Shown: piece after piece, positions 9,826 to 17,374 of the stretch | How positions within the stretch are numbered: the first letter of the stretch is position 1 | How the letters are laid out: each line of letters starts with the position of its first letter | DNA from: G963668185 sp965237445 | GTDB lineage: Bacteria; Chloroflexota; Dehalococcoidia; Lucifugimonadales; G963668185 | Assembly (NCBI GenBank): GCA_965237445.1 | Contig: OZ250142.1 | Coordinates: forward strand, 682,001-746,000 | Reading direction: 5' to 3' | Length of the DNA stretch: 64,000 bases | The notes under the pieces: model-generated | Database searches by the model: none | The model's input: only the letters and a program-made list of their open reading frames with translations | What the model was told of the DNA's origin: nothing | Made by a program: the position numbers and the translations under genes

Positions 9826-10148
9826 CGGGACGGCTGAAGGAACTGATCAATCGCAGCGGCGAGAAGATTTCTCCGTGGGAGCTAGACCAGGTGCTGATGG
9901 CGCACCCGGCGGTCGCCGAGGCCGTCTGCTTCGCCGCCCCACACCCGATGCACGGCGAGGAGCCGGCTGCAGCGGTCGTGCTGTCGGGCGCGGCAACGGA
10001 GCGCGACCTGATACGCCACTGCCGCGATCGAGTCGCAGCTTTCAAGGCCCCCCGAAAGATACACATCCTGGACCAGATACCGAAAACGGCCACGGGCAAG
10101 GTACAGCGCAGACTGGTCGCCCAGGCATTGCTGGGAACGGACGCGTGA
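9669..10148 (+). CDS. Acyl-CoA synthetase, C-terminal part (same gene, other frame)
   Basis: 159 codons with the C-terminal motifs of the same ligase: the A7 motif WFRTGDEG, hinge and A8 region LTGRLKELINRSGEK, and the A10 lysine in PKTATGKVQRR. It has no plausible ribosome binding site of its own and begins with family-conserved residues (LLPEGDRGEVVIRGR), so it is the second exon-like piece of one frameshifted gene. Its TGA stop overlaps the GTG start of the ketopantoate-reductase-like gene (GTGA at 10145-10148), showing tight coupling. Confidence 0.82.
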   Translation: MPEGDRGEVVIRGRNVIDGYEDNPQANADSFTGGWFRTGDEGTMDEHGYLTLTGRLKELINRSGEKISPWELDQVLMAHPAVAEAVCFAAPHPMHGEEPAAAVVLSGAATERDLIRHCRDRVAAFKAPRKIHILDQIPKTATGKVQRRLVAQALLGTDA

Positions 10149-11119
10149 AGATAGCGATCTTCGGCGCCGGCGCCATCGGGGCGTTTCTCGGAGCCAAGCT
10201 GGCCCTGGCCGGCGTGGACGTCACGCTGATCGCTCGGGGCCCACACCTTGAGGCCATGCGCAGAAATGGAGTGCGGGTCAGGGAGGCGGAGTCCGAGTTC
10301 ACGGCTCGCGTGCCGGCAACGGACGATCCGGTGGAGGTCGGAGAGGTTGACTACCTGTTCCTTACCGTAAAGGCGCACTCCCTGCCCAGGATCGTGGGGC
10401 CCATCGGTCCGATGGTCGGCTCCGGCACAGCCGTCGTCTCCGCGCAGAACGGCATTCCGTGGTGGTACTTTCAACACCACGGCGGCCCCTTGGATGGGAC
10501 TCGCCTGGAGAGCCTCGATCCTGACAGTGTGATCTCAGGCGCCATTCCGTCGGAAAAGATCATCGGATGCGTCGTGTATCCCACAACAGTCATAGCCGAA
10601 CCGGGCGTCATTCACCATCTGGAGGGCAACCGCTTCACGCTGGGCGAGCTGGACGGTGCGAAGTCGGACAGATGCCGCGACCTGGCACACGCGATCATGT
10701 CGGCCGGCCTGAAGGCTCCGGTCAGCACGAGGATCCGGCGCGATCTCTGGATCAAGCTACTCGGCAACGTGGCCTTCAATCCCATCAGCGCCCTCACCGG
10801 CGCCACAATGGTGGCAATCGCTACCAATCCCGGCACGCGCTCGCTCGCACGCGCCGTCATGGAGGAGGCGGACGCCGTGGCCGCCGCCCTGGGCGTGAAG
10901 ATTCCGATCTCTGTCGAGCGGAGGCTGGCAGGGGCGGAGGGTGTGGGCGAGCACAAGACATCTATGCTGCAGGACGTGGAAGCGGGCCGGCCGCTGGAGG
11001 TGGAAAGCGTCGTTGGCGCGGTTGTGGAGCTTGGGGACAAGCTTGGCCTGCCCATGACCAACACACGCGCCGTCTACGCCTGCGCAAATCTGTTGGCGGC
11101 CCGAAACGCTCCTGTATGA
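10145..11119 (+). CDS. Ketopantoate reductase family protein (PanE/ApbA-like)
   Basis: About 324 residues, starting at GTG 10145, which overlaps the previous stop by 4 bp. The frame is open further upstream only as a shadow of the ligase. The N-terminal Rossmann motif GAGAIGAFLG binds NADP(H). The VKAH motif and SAQNGIPWW are typical of the ApbA/PanE family, and the C-terminal helical domain contains the conserved Lys/Asn region (KLLGNVAFNPISALTG). PanE reduces 2-dehydropantoate in CoA synthesis. The neighbouring acyl-CoA ligase and aminotransferase leave open a related 2-oxoacid reductase role. Confidence 0.85.
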   Translation: MKIAIFGAGAIGAFLGAKLALAGVDVTLIARGPHLEAMRRNGVRVREAESEFTARVPATDDPVEVGEVDYLFLTVKAHSLPRIVGPIGPMVGSGTAVVSAQNGIPWWYFQHHGGPLDGTRLESLDPDSVISGAIPSEKIIGCVVYPTTVIAEPGVIHHLEGNRFTLGELDGAKSDRCRDLAHAIMSAGLKAPVSTRIRRDLWIKLLGNVAFNPISALTGATMVAIATNPGTRSLARAVMEEADAVAAALGVKIPISVERRLAGAEGVGEHKTSMLQDVEAGRPLEVESVVGAVVELGDKLGLPMTNTRAVYACANLLAARNAPV

Positions 11120-11142
11120 TGGTCTGAGCCTGTTAATCCGGG

Positions 11143-11167
11143 AGGCGGGTGGACCTCGCTCCCGCCT
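11143..11167 (+). terminator. GC-rich stem-loop between panE-like gene and aminotransferase
   Basis: A perfect 7-bp stem, AGGCGGG (11143-11149) with CCCGCCT (11161-11167), and an 11-base loop. It ends just before the GAGG ribosome binding site of the aminotransferase. There is no T-run, so it could be an attenuator, an mRNA-stability element or a weak terminator. Confidence 0.35.
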
Positions 11168-11173
11168 AGAGGA

Positions 11174-12460
11174 GTGCCCTTGGAACCTTCAAGTCGAGAC
11201 GAAGCCGAACATACCGAACACCCTAGTCCCTGGGCGGACGTCAACGTGGCAGACATGCTCACCGGCGCCGCCCTTGCTATTGGCGCCGGCACGCCGACGG
11301 ACGTTGGCCGCTCATGGATGCCGCCAACAGACCATCCGGACCCAATCGTGTTGGCCGCGGGCATTCCTGACGCGGATACTCTGCCGGTGCAGGACCTTCG
11401 GGACGCGCTGGACAACGTTCTGGCGACTGACGCGCGGAACGCGCTCGAGTATGGTGGCCGGATGGGGTACATCGGGCTGCAGGAGGCAATGGCCGAGCGT
11501 CTGAGCAGGACCGAGGGTATCCCCATAGACGTCAACAACCTGCTCTTCAACAACGGCAGCTCCGGCACTATCGACAACATTTGCAAGGCCTTCATAGAGC
11601 CCGGTGACGTCATAATCACGGAGAGGCCCAGTTACTCAGGATCGATCCGCACCATGCGCGGCTACCAGGCTCAGATCGTGGACGTGTCCATGGACGACGA
11701 GGGCATCTCCGTTGAGGGCCTAAAGGACGCGATCGAGGCCGTCCAGTCCGATGGCGGTACCGTGAAGTTCCTCTACACGGTCGCGGACTTCCACAATCCC
11801 ACGGGAGTGACGATGTCCGCCTCACGCAGGGCTGCGCTTATCGAGCTCTGCGCCTCGCACCGCGTGATCATCCTGGAAGACGCCGCCTACGCGGACCTGT
11901 ACTTCGGCGACGAACCGCAGCCCTCGATCTACTCGGTCGCGGAAGGCGAGGGCGTGCTCAAGCTAGGCTCGTTCAGCAAGTCGCTTGCCACCGGCCTGCG
12001 CGTTGGATGGGTGCAGGGTCGTACCGACTTCGTGGAATCGATCAGCCGGATGCGGTTCGACATGGGCAGCAACCAGGTCATGCTGCGGGCGCTGGCACAG
12101 ATTGTGGCCTCCGGAAAACTGGACAGTCACCTTGAGAAGATGCGGCCGATCTACGCTGAGAAGAGCAAGGTCCTGGCCAACGCCCTTGCCGAGCACTGCG
12201 AGCCCCACCTGCGCTTCAGCGAGCCGCAGGGAGGGTTCTTCCAGTGGGTCGAGTGCACCTCGGCTACGGCCAGGGAAGTGCTGGACATAGGTTCCTCCGA
12301 GGAGGGGCTCATCATGCCGATCGGGTCCGTGTTCTTCCGCCGCGGCGAAGAGGACGACACTGCACACATCCGCATGGCCTTCAGCAATGCTCAGCTCGAC
12401 AAGCTGGCAGAAGTTGGGGAACGGCTGAGCCGGGCATTCCGGCGCGCTGCCGGCGGCTAA
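11174..12460 (+). CDS. PLP-dependent aminotransferase, fold type I
   Basis: 428 residues from GTG 11174, preceded by GAGGA. It is related to the 2-aminoadipate/MocR-type aminotransferases. It shows the substrate-domain HNPTG-equivalent FHNPTGV, the DAAYADLYF segment that contacts PLP, and the Schiff-base lysine in SFSKSLATGLRVGW. It transfers amino groups between an amino acid and a 2-oxo acid. There is no DNA-binding domain, so it is an enzyme and not a MocR regulator. It lies 54 bp downstream of the ketopantoate-reductase-like gene and probably shares its transcript. Confidence 0.88.
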   Translation: MPLEPSSRDEAEHTEHPSPWADVNVADMLTGAALAIGAGTPTDVGRSWMPPTDHPDPIVLAAGIPDADTLPVQDLRDALDNVLATDARNALEYGGRMGYIGLQEAMAERLSRTEGIPIDVNNLLFNNGSSGTIDNICKAFIEPGDVIITERPSYSGSIRTMRGYQAQIVDVSMDDEGISVEGLKDAIEAVQSDGGTVKFLYTVADFHNPTGVTMSASRRAALIELCASHRVIILEDAAYADLYFGDEPQPSIYSVAEGEGVLKLGSFSKSLATGLRVGWVQGRTDFVESISRMRFDMGSNQVMLRALAQIVASGKLDSHLEKMRPIYAEKSKVLANALAEHCEPHLRFSEPQGGFFQWVECTSATAREVLDIGSSEEGLIMPIGSVFFRRGEEDDTAHIRMAFSNAQLDKLAEVGERLSRAFRRAAGG

Positions 12461-12489
12461 AGGGCCTTCACTCAGCGCGAGAGTGCCCT
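12461..12489 (+). terminator. Hairpin after aminotransferase gene
   Basis: Begins directly after the TAA stop. The arms AGGGC/GCCCT and inner CACTC/GAGTG can pair around the loop AGCGC. It lacks a U-tract, so only a weak or factor-assisted terminator is proposed. Confidence 0.3.
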
Positions 12490-12776
12490 AGACGGATCCC
12501 TTACAGGTTTGCCCGCAAAGCCGGGATTTAGACCCACGTCCCGACCACTGGTCACTTGCCGCCTCGGGCTTCGCGCCACCAATTCTTACTCCCTAGATGG
12601 AGACCTTCACGAAACTGTCATACCGGCGAACGCCCTTATCCAGCCCGTATCCAGAAGGGGTGGGATGATCGTTCTCGCCTCACACAGGCCGGTCACTCAA
12701 AGGTCTCCCTTGTGCGAGCCAAGGCCCGCCATGACCCTGCCGAAGAGGCCTCAACCCCGTACTTGTTACGAGCCGC
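12461..12776. other. Intergenic stretch, convergent, with degenerate repeat-like sequence
   Basis: 316 bp between two convergent genes with no supported ORF. It begins with a hairpin candidate (AGGGC at 12461 with GCCCT near 12485-12489, inner CACTC/GAGTG). Around 12617-12665 the sequence TCATACCGGCGAACGCC followed by ATCCAG and GGGGTGGG resembles the dispersed 'CATxCCGGCGAAxGCCGG' intergenic repeats known from many bacteria. A poorer likeness sits at 12510-12545. Confidence 0.4.
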
Positions 12777-13448
12777 CTACGTGGAAGCGGACTCCGCGTC
12801 TTCCTCCGAGGCTTCGTCCGTCTCGCCTTCGGCGGCTTCCGCGGCTTCTTCAGCCATTTCCTCTATCTCGAACCCTTCCAGCTTGCGCGGCGGCAGGACC
12901 CGGCATATCACGTCCTCAGCTTCGGCCAGGATGTCCACGCCCGCGGTAATAGCGAGGTCGCTAATATGCACCGAGGTGTCGAAGGCCTCCATCCCTGAGA
13001 CGTCCACCTCAATCGATGCCGGCATCTCAAGGGGTAGAGCTTCCACAGGTACGGACGACATCTGCTGAACGAGCGTGCCACCATCCCGCACCGCCGGGGC
13101 TTCACCCAGCATCACCAGCGGGACGTCGGCTCGCAGGCGCTGCTCCGCGTCCACTCGCATGAAGTCCACGTGCAGCAGGGCCTCTGAAACCGGGTGCCTC
13201 TGTACTTCGCGGACGAAGCAGATCGTCTCTCCAGCCTCGCCGGGCACATTCACTCCCACAGCCACGTTTGTGCCGACATCGGGCAGCATTCTCGAAAGCG
13301 TGTGACCGTCCGCCTGCAGCGAGACCGGCCCCTTTTCCCCTCCGTAAATGTGGACCGGCACGATCCCCTGCCGCCGGAGCCGTCCGACCTTCTTGCCGGT
13401 CACGCTCCTGCTCGCGAGATCTACCGAGTACCTGGTATCCGTTGCCAT
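12777..13448 (-). CDS. rplY: 50S ribosomal protein L25 (long CTC/TL5 form)
   Basis: 223 residues. The N-terminal L25 beta-barrel binds 5S rRNA (RSVTGKKVGRLRRQGIVP, VYGG-like HIYGGEKG). The second TL5/CTC-type domain follows (LHVDFMRVD, VPLVMLGEAPAV). A highly acidic, Ala/Glu-rich tail of about 40 residues ends the protein. It is a single gene convergent with the aminotransferase. The acidic tail is common in this family, as in the rpsB product of this genome. Confidence 0.95.
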   Translation of the reverse strand: MATDTRYSVDLASRSVTGKKVGRLRRQGIVPVHIYGGEKGPVSLQADGHTLSRMLPDVGTNVAVGVNVPGEAGETICFVREVQRHPVSEALLHVDFMRVDAEQRLRADVPLVMLGEAPAVRDGGTLVQQMSSVPVEALPLEMPASIEVDVSGMEAFDTSVHISDLAITAGVDILAEAEDVICRVLPPRKLEGFEIEEMAEEAAEAAEGETDEASEEDAESAST

Positions 13449-13816
13449 CGTCCTAGTCCTTAGTCTTCAGAGAATCGGCCCCGCATCCCGGAGCCGCGCG
13501 TCTATTCTACCAGCTTTACGGACTGGCCCGGCGCCACTCGTCCTTAGCCGTGCGTCCACCATCCCTCCTAACCAACGCGAGCTTGCACTGTCCCAGGTTA
13601 CTGTTCTCGCAGTAGGGCTAGATTGACTGAGCGACAATTCGGTCCCGACCGCCTGGTACCCAAGAAGAAGAATCCTGCTCGATGAAGGCTCCTTCTGCCT
13701 TTTTGAGCCTTGCAGGCTTGGAACACTTCTAGCATCCCGATTTCGGCCAACCAAACAGTTAGAAGATAGCAAGGAGACGGACAGGGTCATCCCGCCATGT
13801 ACGCCTTCTCGTCCCG
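13449..13816. other. Divergent intergenic region, no gene seen
   Basis: 368 bp between rplY (minus) and the P460-like gene (plus). It must hold both promoters. I see a TAGAAT element on the minus strand near 13501-13506, about 55 bp before rplY, but no convincing partner, and AAGGAG at 13771-13776 ahead of the P460-like gene. A minus-strand ORF crossing the region has no family-like sequence. Confidence 0.35.
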
Positions 13817-14301
13817 TTGTTTGTGCTTGTGGCCGGCCTCCTAGCAATAGCCGCATGCGGTTCCGGTGAACCAGAACTGCCGTACACTACCGCAGACTCG
13901 ATGGTCGCATACCTAGACGATGTAGACTATCAGGACTCTTGGAAACTGTGGTCCGGCCTCGGAGAAAAGTACGAGGGCGGCGACCCTCATGGCATGCTTC
14001 TGACCACCTACCTCAACCCTGCCGCCTATGATGCCCTGACCGGCAAGGACAGAGTAATGCCCGAAGGCGCCGTCATAGTCAAAGAGATCTACACTCCCGA
14101 AGGCGAACTGGCCGCAACCACCACGATGTACAAGAAATCAGGCTGCAACGCTGAGGCTGCAACGCTGATCATAACGACTGGTTCTGGCTCAAGGTGCTGG
14201 CCGATGGAACTGTCGATAAGCAGGGCAAGGTGGAAGGCTGCCAGACTTGCCACGGGGAAGTGGCGGACAACGACTACGTCTGGACCGGGCAGCTTAACTA
14301 G
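13817..14301 (+). pseudogene. Cytochrome P460-like lipoprotein, disrupted by 14-bp duplication
   Basis: The N-terminus is a lipoprotein signal (LVAGLLAIAACGSG), so the product would be exported and lipid-anchored. The body is P460-like (VIVKEIYTPEGELAAT, MYKKSGCNA). Then the 14-bp unit ggctgcaacgctga occurs twice in tandem (14141-14154, 14155-14168). The literal frame reads nonsense to 14320. Deleting one copy restores ADHNDWFWLKVL, then EGCQTCHGEVADNDYVW and a TAG at 14301, including a heme c motif CxxCH, for a 156-residue protein. The start is uncertain: TTG 13817 is the first usable codon in frame and the SD-like AAGGAG lies 40 bases upstream. Confidence 0.7.
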
Positions 14302-14377
14302 TACCTCCGGGTCTGGCTGACACTCTAGCGAAGCCGCTTTCGCAAGCCTAGGCGCCTGACTTCGCCGGTCCGAAAGC

Positions 14378-15868
14378 CTACGTCCTCCCAGCGTAATCCG
14401 CAGCTCCCCGCCCGGCTATCCTGCCGAACACCGAGCCGGCCGTCAGACCTGCGCCGCCAGGGTAGTTGTAATAAAAGAGCCCTCCGACTAACTCGCCCGC
14501 CGCGTACAGGCCCGGAATCTTGACGTCACGCGTGTCCAGGACCTCCGCGCCGCTTGTGATCTTGAGGCCACCGAACGTGAAGGTGATGCCGCAGGTCACC
14601 GCGTAGCCCACGAACGGCGGCTCGTCCAGCGGCAGGGCCCAATTCGACTTGGGGGGCGTCACGCCCGAGGTGGAGAGGCCGTCCAGGGACGCGGGGTCGA
14701 ACTCGCCATCGCTCGTCGACGCGTTGAACTCCGACACGGTGCTCTCCAGGCCCGACCGGTCGATGCCGAGCCTGTCCGCAAGCCCGCCGATCGAGTCAGC
14801 CTCCGCCGAGGAGACCTCCGCGATCCGGTACTCGTCACGAAGCAGGTGCCGCGTCTTCCGGTCGAAGATCTGGAACGCGGCGCGACGGGGCTGGAACAGC
14901 ACCTCCCGCCCGTACTTGGCATAGGTGTAGTTCCGCAGGTCCGCGCCCTCGTCAACGAACCGCTCGCCGTCGACGTTCACGATGATCCCGAACGGGTACG
15001 AGTGCTTCTGGAAGAGGTCGGCGATTACGCGGTCCCCGAACGGCGGCGCGTTGAGGTCCCACGCCACCGCATGGCAGCCGCTCCAGTGGCCATGAGACAT
15101 GGCGCCGGCGGCCAGTGCCATGTCGATACCCTCACCGGTGTTGTAGCGGGTACCCCGGACTTTCGCAAGCTCCCACCCCGCACCCAGGTAGCGGGCGCGC
15201 ATCTCGGGGTTCGCCTCGAAGCCGCCGCAGGCCAGCACAATGGACCGGCCCGCGATGTCGAGGCTGCCCTCGGGCGTCCGCACGTGCACGCCCTCCACGG
15301 CGCCGGTGCGGTCCAGTTCCAGCGATCGGGCGGCTGCGTCGTAGCGGACCTCGACGCCGGCCTTCTCGCACAGCTCGAACAGGCTGTCCGAGAGCCCCTT
15401 GCCCGCTCCCACGGCCTCCAACACGATCCCGCCCCAGAACCTGTGCACGCCGTTGCGGGGGAACGCCTGCCTGCCGTACGCTGGGACCCATCGCACTCCC
15501 CGCTCCTTCATCCAGCAGACCGTCTCGTACGACCGGGATGTCAGCGCCTGGGCCAGGTCCGGATCGGACAGGCCTTCGGTAACACGCATCAGATCGGCGT
15601 ACATCTCTGCCACAGGGTAGGGTCGCACTTCGATCGATTTCCGGAGCTCCTCGGCCGGCTCGTCGAGCAGTTCGGCGATGTCATCGACGCCTTCGTGCGC
15701 GAACCTGAACAGGCCGCCGGAGAAGTACGAGTTGCCGCCGCGGAGGTGCTCCGGCGCCTTTTCGAGCACGGCGACGTGCGCTCCCCCTTCCGCAGCCGCG
15801 AGTGCGGCGCATAGCGCGGCGTTGCCCGCACCAACAACGACTACGTCGAACTTGCTATCCGGCTCCAT
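14378..15868 (-). CDS. FAD-dependent dehydrogenase, TcuA/fumarate reductase flavoprotein-like
   Basis: 496 residues from ATG 15868, chosen because AGGAG sits 5 bases upstream; the frame is open a further 15 codons. The N-terminal dinucleotide motif VVVVGAGNAALCAALAAA and RGGNSYFSGG are characteristic of TcuA-like (tricarballylate dehydrogenase) members of the fumarate reductase/succinate dehydrogenase flavoprotein family. The C-terminus has GLYAAGELVGG and the substrate-side YNYPGGAGLTAG. It oxidises a C-C bond next to carboxylates, but the substrate is unknown. No TcuB electron-transfer partner is adjacent. Confidence 0.85.
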   Translation of the reverse strand: MEPDSKFDVVVVGAGNAALCAALAAAEGGAHVAVLEKAPEHLRGGNSYFSGGLFRFAHEGVDDIAELLDEPAEELRKSIEVRPYPVAEMYADLMRVTEGLSDPDLAQALTSRSYETVCWMKERGVRWVPAYGRQAFPRNGVHRFWGGIVLEAVGAGKGLSDSLFELCEKAGVEVRYDAAARSLELDRTGAVEGVHVRTPEGSLDIAGRSIVLACGGFEANPEMRARYLGAGWELAKVRGTRYNTGEGIDMALAAGAMSHGHWSGCHAVAWDLNAPPFGDRVIADLFQKHSYPFGIIVNVDGERFVDEGADLRNYTYAKYGREVLFQPRRAAFQIFDRKTRHLLRDEYRIAEVSSAEADSIGGLADRLGIDRSGLESTVSEFNASTSDGEFDPASLDGLSTSGVTPPKSNWALPLDEPPFVGYAVTCGITFTFGGLKITSGAEVLDTRDVKIPGLYAAGELVGGLFYYNYPGGAGLTAGSVFGRIAGRGAADYAGRT

Positions 15869-16668
15869 TCGTACTCCTGACATTCGCCCCTGCCCATGTC
15901 TGCTTCCAAACAACCCGCCGGAGCGAATGCAGCAACGAATCTTCTTTCCGGTGGTGGACGAATCCGAAATCCACGCTACTCGGGCAGGTGTGCCAGTCTA
16001 ACCGTTCGGCACGCCTCCAAACACTTACCCTCGCAGCCGCATCAGCAGTAATGGCTCTTGCGCATCAGGAGTAATGGTTCTTGAATGTAGGGGGCCGCGC
16101 ACTTCCTCTCTCAGAACAACAGATACGTGCGATTCGACATCGCTGCAATCGTCCCTAACATGTCTGTGACCATCCATTGCCTTCAAAGAACAGTCGTGCT
16201 ATTATGCATGTATGTTCTCAGCGATGCTCAGCTCCAACGGCCGTGCCCTCATGGTGCCAGGTCCCACCCTGGTTCTGTCATCGAAATCGCGCCCGCGTGT
16301 TCCATTCGTGTTCCATTTGTGCTCCGGAACGGCCCCATTTAGGTTCCATCAGTGTTCCATAACTGCCCTGCGGGGAACCGCGTTCCAGCTACGAAACGGA
16401 ACATAATGGAACAAAACGGAACACATTTTTCCGAAACCGTGTTCTGAGAGCCTCACATTACCCGACCCTGGGCGTTCTCCTGGGTATGAAGTGGCCGCTA
16501 TGGCCGCCGCTGAAGCCAATACTGCCCATAGACAGCATTGAAACGGCCGCCTGAGGCTTCTCTAGGCGAACATTATCCAGCTTGCCCAGCTTAGGGATCG
16601 GCGCCACCTGTCGGCAGTGGCTGACCCATGCAGCCTGTCGCACGGTGCGTATAAGCAAACTATACTGA
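15869..16668. other. 800-bp intergenic region carrying repeat copy A
   Basis: Between the TcuA-like gene (minus) and pcm (plus). No ORF is supported; short frames here only translate the repeat. A short near-duplicate (AGTAATGGCTCTTG and AGTAATGGTTCTTG) lies around 16048-16081. The GGAAC-iteron element occupies 16292-16438. The remainder up to pcm shows nothing recognisable. Confidence 0.5.
16292..16438 (+). repeat. GGAAC/GTTCC iteron element, copy A
   Basis: About 147 bp containing some ten GTTCC or GGAAC cores. The left part has TGTTCCATT-type units and the right part has ATGGAACA and CGGAACA units, so the two ends could pair into an imperfect hairpin. It aligns along its whole length with the reverse complement of 28723-28871. 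The most conserved block is AGCTACGAAA then GGAACATAATGGAACAAAAC. No ORF, transposase or target duplication is visible. Function unknown. Confidence 0.75.
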
Positions 16669-17370
16669 TTGCGGTCAGGAGGCTCGCAACTGGATAAGGA
16701 CCGCAAAGCACTTTTTGAACGGCTGCGCAAGGAGATCGACTCCCCTCGCGTGGTCGATGCGATGGAACGCGTGCCACGAGAAGCGTTCCTGCCTGCAGGG
16801 CTTGCCGGGCGCGCCTACGAGGACAACCCGCACCCAATAGGCAAGGGCCAGACGATCTCGCAACCGTTCATCGTGGCGCTGATGCTGGCCGCATTGGACA
16901 TCCGACGCTCCGACGAAGTGCTGGAGGTCGGCGCCGGCAGCGGCTACCAGGCGGCTCTGCTGGCGGAGTTGGCCAGCAAGGTTGTGACCACCGAGCGACT
17001 GCATACGCTAGCCGAAATGGCCCACCACAACATCGAGCGCCTTGGGTATGACAACGTGCGGGTCGTCCATACGTCCACAGGCATCGGCTGGCCGCCGGAG
17101 GCACCGTACGATGTTATCGTGGTGGCCGCGGCGGCGCCCCGTCTGCCCACTGAGCTCTGGGACCAGCTCGCCGACAAGGGCAGGCTCGTTTGCCCGGTTG
17201 GGCCGCCAGACAAGCAGCAACTGCTCAAAATTGTGCGGTCCGGCGAATCGAGGTCAGTGCAGAGCCTAGGCGGTTGCCACTTCGTGCCATTGATAGGCGC
17301 CGGTGCCTGGCCAAAGAACACCTCTACCAATGGAACAAGCTTACTTTCAGCCTGGCGGGACCACCTGTAG
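16669..17370 (+). CDS. pcm: Protein-L-isoaspartate O-methyltransferase
   Basis: Up to 233 residues. It methylates isoaspartyl residues with S-adenosylmethionine to repair aged proteins. The SAM motif I VLEVGAGSGYQAALLAEL and the family signature around GKGQTISQPF are clear. The first in-frame start is TTG 16669, but the strong AGGAGG at 16677-16682 lies inside that extension and points to CTG 16690 as the initiator (SQLDKDRKAL would follow). This would be a rare CTG start. It ends 4 bases before gatB. Confidence 0.92.
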   Translation: MRSGGSQLDKDRKALFERLRKEIDSPRVVDAMERVPREAFLPAGLAGRAYEDNPHPIGKGQTISQPFIVALMLAALDIRRSDEVLEVGAGSGYQAALLAELASKVVTTERLHTLAEMAHHNIERLGYDNVRVVHTSTGIGWPPEAPYDVIVVAAAAPRLPTELWDQLADKGRLVCPVGPPDKQQLLKIVRSGESRSVQSLGGCHFVPLIGAGAWPKNTSTNGTSLLSAWRDHL

Positions 17371-17374
17371 CGGC

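Noticed and set aside
13467..13856. Minus-strand ORF in the rplY/P460 gap
   Set aside because: Crosses the P460 leader and has no conserved pattern; also checked as a possible tRNA-derived frame and no tRNA folds there.
16127..16406. Overlapping small ORFs rich in VPFVFH and NGT
   Set aside because: They translate the GGAAC iterons in different frames; no start signal and no conserved protein pattern.
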